Assembly: GCA_002309635.1 (NCBI GenBank)
Contig: DBXO01000003.1
Location: 1 to 64,000, forward strand
Length of the DNA: 64,000 nt
Direction: 5' to 3'
Source of the DNA: Ruminococcus flavefaciens
GTDB taxonomy: Bacteria; Bacillota; Clostridia; Oscillospirales; Ruminococcaceae
Positions 62,444-64,000 of the stretch are shown in pieces. The position numbers and the translations under genes are program-made. The notes beneath the pieces were generated by a model. It had not been told where the DNA came from. It did no database searches and was given only the letters and a program-made list of their open reading frames with translations. Numbering within the stretch: position 1 is the first letter of the stretch; every line of letters starts with the position of its first letter.

Positions 62444-63205
62444 TTATAAACAGTTGATTTTCAGCCATTCGGCGACTCCGTCCTCATCGTTGGAGAGCGT
62501 GGTGAAGTCAGCTGCGCAGAGGGTCTCCTGCACAGCATTTGCTACTGCAACTCCTGTTCCACAGAGCTCAAGCATTTCCGTATCGTTTTTGTCATCACCG
62601 AAAGCTGCCATATCATCGGTACTGATACCGCATTCTTCCGACAGTGCCCTTATTGCAGATGTTTTACCCGCTTCCTTCGGCAGAAAGGCGTACCATTTCT
62701 CGCCGCGGTAGCATTGCAGCCTGCAATCAGTCAGGGCGGCTATACTCCGGGCTGTGTTTTCGTCGGGCAGCTCGGCTACGATCTTGTTGGAACAGCAGTT
62801 CAGCGGTTTGCTGTAGTCGCAGTAAACGGCTTTATGGAGCTTTTCGGATTCTGATATATGTCTGCTGTTCCAGTAGACCGTTTTGCCGCTTGCAACTGTT
62901 ATTTCAGCTGATGCAACAGCTCTCAGGAGCTCGGAAACTATGCTGTTTGTCTCGCCTGCGGTAAATTCACAGCTGTAAATGCATTTTTTATCCGAATGCA
63001 CGAGGGTTCCGTCTGTGGTTATCTCATAGTCAGGACGGAGCATATCTATATACTTTTCTGCGCCTATCCAGTATCTTGCAGTCGCAATTGCAAGTCTGAT
63101 CCCTTTTTTACGGCATTTATCCAGTGTATCGAGCGTGTTTTCTGAAACAGTTCCGTCTGATCTCAGCAGTGTATGATCAAGGTCGGTAAGTAGCATTTTG
63201 ATCAT
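62444..63205 (-). CDS. Cof-type HAD-superfamily phosphatase
   Basis: 253 residues. HAD motif I LTDLDHTLL (two aspartates), motif II LAIATARY, a type IIB cap in the middle (residues about 80-190), motif III Lys in KEAGKTSAIRAL, and motif IV AAFGDDKNDTEMLEL. The ending NAVQETLCAADFTTLSNDEDGVAEWL is the Cof/YidA pattern. Sugar-phosphate or flavin-phosphate phosphatase activity is expected. Start 63205 has GTGAGGTGATACC upstream. Confidence 0.9.
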   Translation of the reverse strand: MIKMLLTDLDHTLLRSDGTVSENTLDTLDKCRKKGIRLAIATARYWIGAEKYIDMLRPDYEITTDGTLVHSDKKCIYSCEFTAGETNSIVSELLRAVASAEITVASGKTVYWNSRHISESEKLHKAVYCDYSKPLNCCSNKIVAELPDENTARSIAALTDCRLQCYRGEKWYAFLPKEAGKTSAIRALSEECGISTDDMAAFGDDKNDTEMLELCGTGVAVANAVQETLCAADFTTLSNDEDGVAEWLKINCL

Positions 63206-63283
63206 GGTATCACCTCACAAAAAATATTAGTTTGTATTATACATCATATCCTAACTGATGTCAAGGGGAAATTACGGTATTTG

Positions 63284-63312
63284 TTGATTTTTGAAGCGAT
63301 TTATGTTATAAT
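63284..63312 (+). promoter_or_regulatory. Promoter of the MutS-family gene
   Basis: TTGATT, 17-bp spacer, TATAAT, 33 bp before the start codon. Confidence 0.6.
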
Positions 63313-63344
63313 TTGTATTATTCAACCTGATAAGGAGAACAGCT

Positions 63345-64000
63345 ATGAAGAAAAAAAGTTTTTCCGGCATAAAGAGTTTTAGTCTGCTTGCTCCCGATGA
63401 AAGTGACGCAGACTTCAAACTAAGCATCAATACGGCAAATGATCTTGCAGTGGATTTTATAGCTGAGAATATTTCCGGCAGTTCCTCAGAGGAGGCTGTA
63501 ATCAAAAGGATACTTCTTGAAATGCCTGTGAGCGAAAGGACAATAAGATACCGCAGAGCCATATATTCCGAACTGCGTGACAATGTGGAGCTGTGCGGGG
63601 AGCTTTATAGTATATTTGACGCCATGCGCTTTTATGCCGCCGAGCGCCCTGCAAAGATAGGGGGAAGCTCCACGATAATGGAGCTCCTGACACGGCTGAG
63701 AGACCTTGACGGATATGTAAGCGCGGTGCTGAAAATCAGGGAGGTCATAAAGGGGCATGAGTTCGTTTCCGACGGCATGAAGCGTTTTGCAGAGTACATC
63801 AGCGACATTTGTGACAACAGCGGCTTTGAGGAGCTTGAAAAGGATCTGGCTGCAGTCGGTGACGATATAAACAATATAAAAAGCATAACCATCGGCGTGA
63901 ATCTTGATCATGAGTTCTACCCGAAGGAATCAGGGATACTTTCCCTCAATAAGTTCTATTTTGACCGCCAGAGCGCGATCAGACGCTTCGTGAAGTTCCA
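63345..64000 (+). CDS. MutS-family protein, N-terminal part (cut by window edge)
   Basis: The frame starts at ATG 63345 after AAGGAGAACAGCT and is open to the window end (218 codons). The visible part is helical and fits the N-terminal lever region of MutS-like ATPases that lack the mismatch-binding domain. It shows NDLAVDFIAENI, LEMPVSERTIRYRRAIYSEL, TIMELLTRLRDLDGYVSAVLKI, and the strand-turn ITIGVNLDHEFYPKESGILSLN. The ATPase domain lies outside the window, so the assignment rests on these helices only. A separate paralogue of MutS2 or a small MutS-related protein of about 550-600 residues is likely. Confidence 0.55.
   Translation, partial: MKKKSFSGIKSFSLLAPDESDADFKLSINTANDLAVDFIAENISGSSSEEAVIKRILLEMPVSERTIRYRRAIYSELRDNVELCGELYSIFDAMRFYAAERPAKIGGSSTIMELLTRLRDLDGYVSAVLKIREVIKGHEFVSDGMKRFAEYISDICDNSGFEELEKDLAAVGDDINNIKSITIGVNLDHEFYPKESGILSLNKFYFDRQSAIRRFVKF

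Overview
The window looks like the chromosome of a fibre-degrading gut or rumen Firmicute close to Ruminococcus (R. flavefaciens/R. albus type). The main evidence is five secreted proteins carrying type I dockerin modules (27.4-32.1 kb, 34.1-37.3 kb, 37.8-40.1 kb, 44.7-47.3 kb, 53.2-54.9 kb), a dockerin-bearing CotH-kinase protein, a GH11 xylanase with a CBM22-like module, Gram-positive ribosome binding sites before most genes, and sigma-A type promoters. Everything is read directly from sequence and family assignments are by recognition, without database searches.

Layout. (1) 0-7.4 kb is an accessory region of small genes, all on the minus strand, mostly unrecognised: a DnaA-like ATPase, a GYGTG-repeat protein, a broken ADP-ribosylglycohydrolase, a DIP1984 protein, a DarT1-associated NADAR antitoxin with no toxin beside it, a PTP/DSP-like phosphatase and a WYL regulator. 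Several of these genes are separated by the same hairpin-plus-promoter module. (2) 7.8-13.6 kb is an AddB/AddA-like nuclease-helicase pair, divergent from the WYL gene. (3) 13.6-14.7 kb is a scarred intergenic stretch with hairpins and a DUF1848 remnant, followed by an L,D-transpeptidase. (4) 15.5-19.3 kb holds a divergent pair under two consensus promoters: an HsdM-HsdS fusion with a destroyed catalytic motif and a large CbbX/SpoVK-type AAA+ ATPase, then a stub of a third gene. (5) 19.3-25.0 kb is an RNA-repair locus: a Ro60-like DUF2828 protein, RtcB ligase, two tandem WYL regulators in the divergent direction, and between DUF2828 and rtcB a 616-bp noncoding stretch. That stretch holds two tRNA-like elements and four tandem hairpin-closed elements that share a heptamer but have different, base-paired closing stems. 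(6) 25-27.3 kb: a truncated P-loop gene, a DUF5131-DUF4186 fusion and a DUF89/ARMT1-like protein.

(7) 27.4-40.1 kb is the first fibre-degradation block: a dockerin/pectate-lyase-fold protein, an ECF sigma factor with an anti-sigma factor fused in frame to a multi-EF-hand dockerin protein, a deletion scar joining a response regulator to an FtsX-type permease, a CotH protein and a GH43 enzyme. (8) 40.2-44.5 kb: MetY behind a possible Cys leader peptide, and a GntR-ABC transporter operon of YtrA type. (9) 44.7-54.9 kb: a GH43-like/CBM32/LamG dockerin protein, a methyltransferase with a PutP-type symporter, an ABC-2 exporter operon with a DUF4298 protein, and a dockerin protein with prealbumin-like repeats. 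(10) 55.2-64 kb: two c-di-GMP enzymes (GGDEF; GGDEF-EAL), two lipoproteins (an esterase and a GH11 xylanase), a GNAT acetyltransferase, a Cof-type HAD phosphatase and the start of a MutS-family gene.

The strongest candidates for an undescribed system are the structured-RNA array inside the DUF2828-RtcB-WYL RNA-repair locus and the catalytically degenerate HsdM-S plus AAA+ pair next to it.
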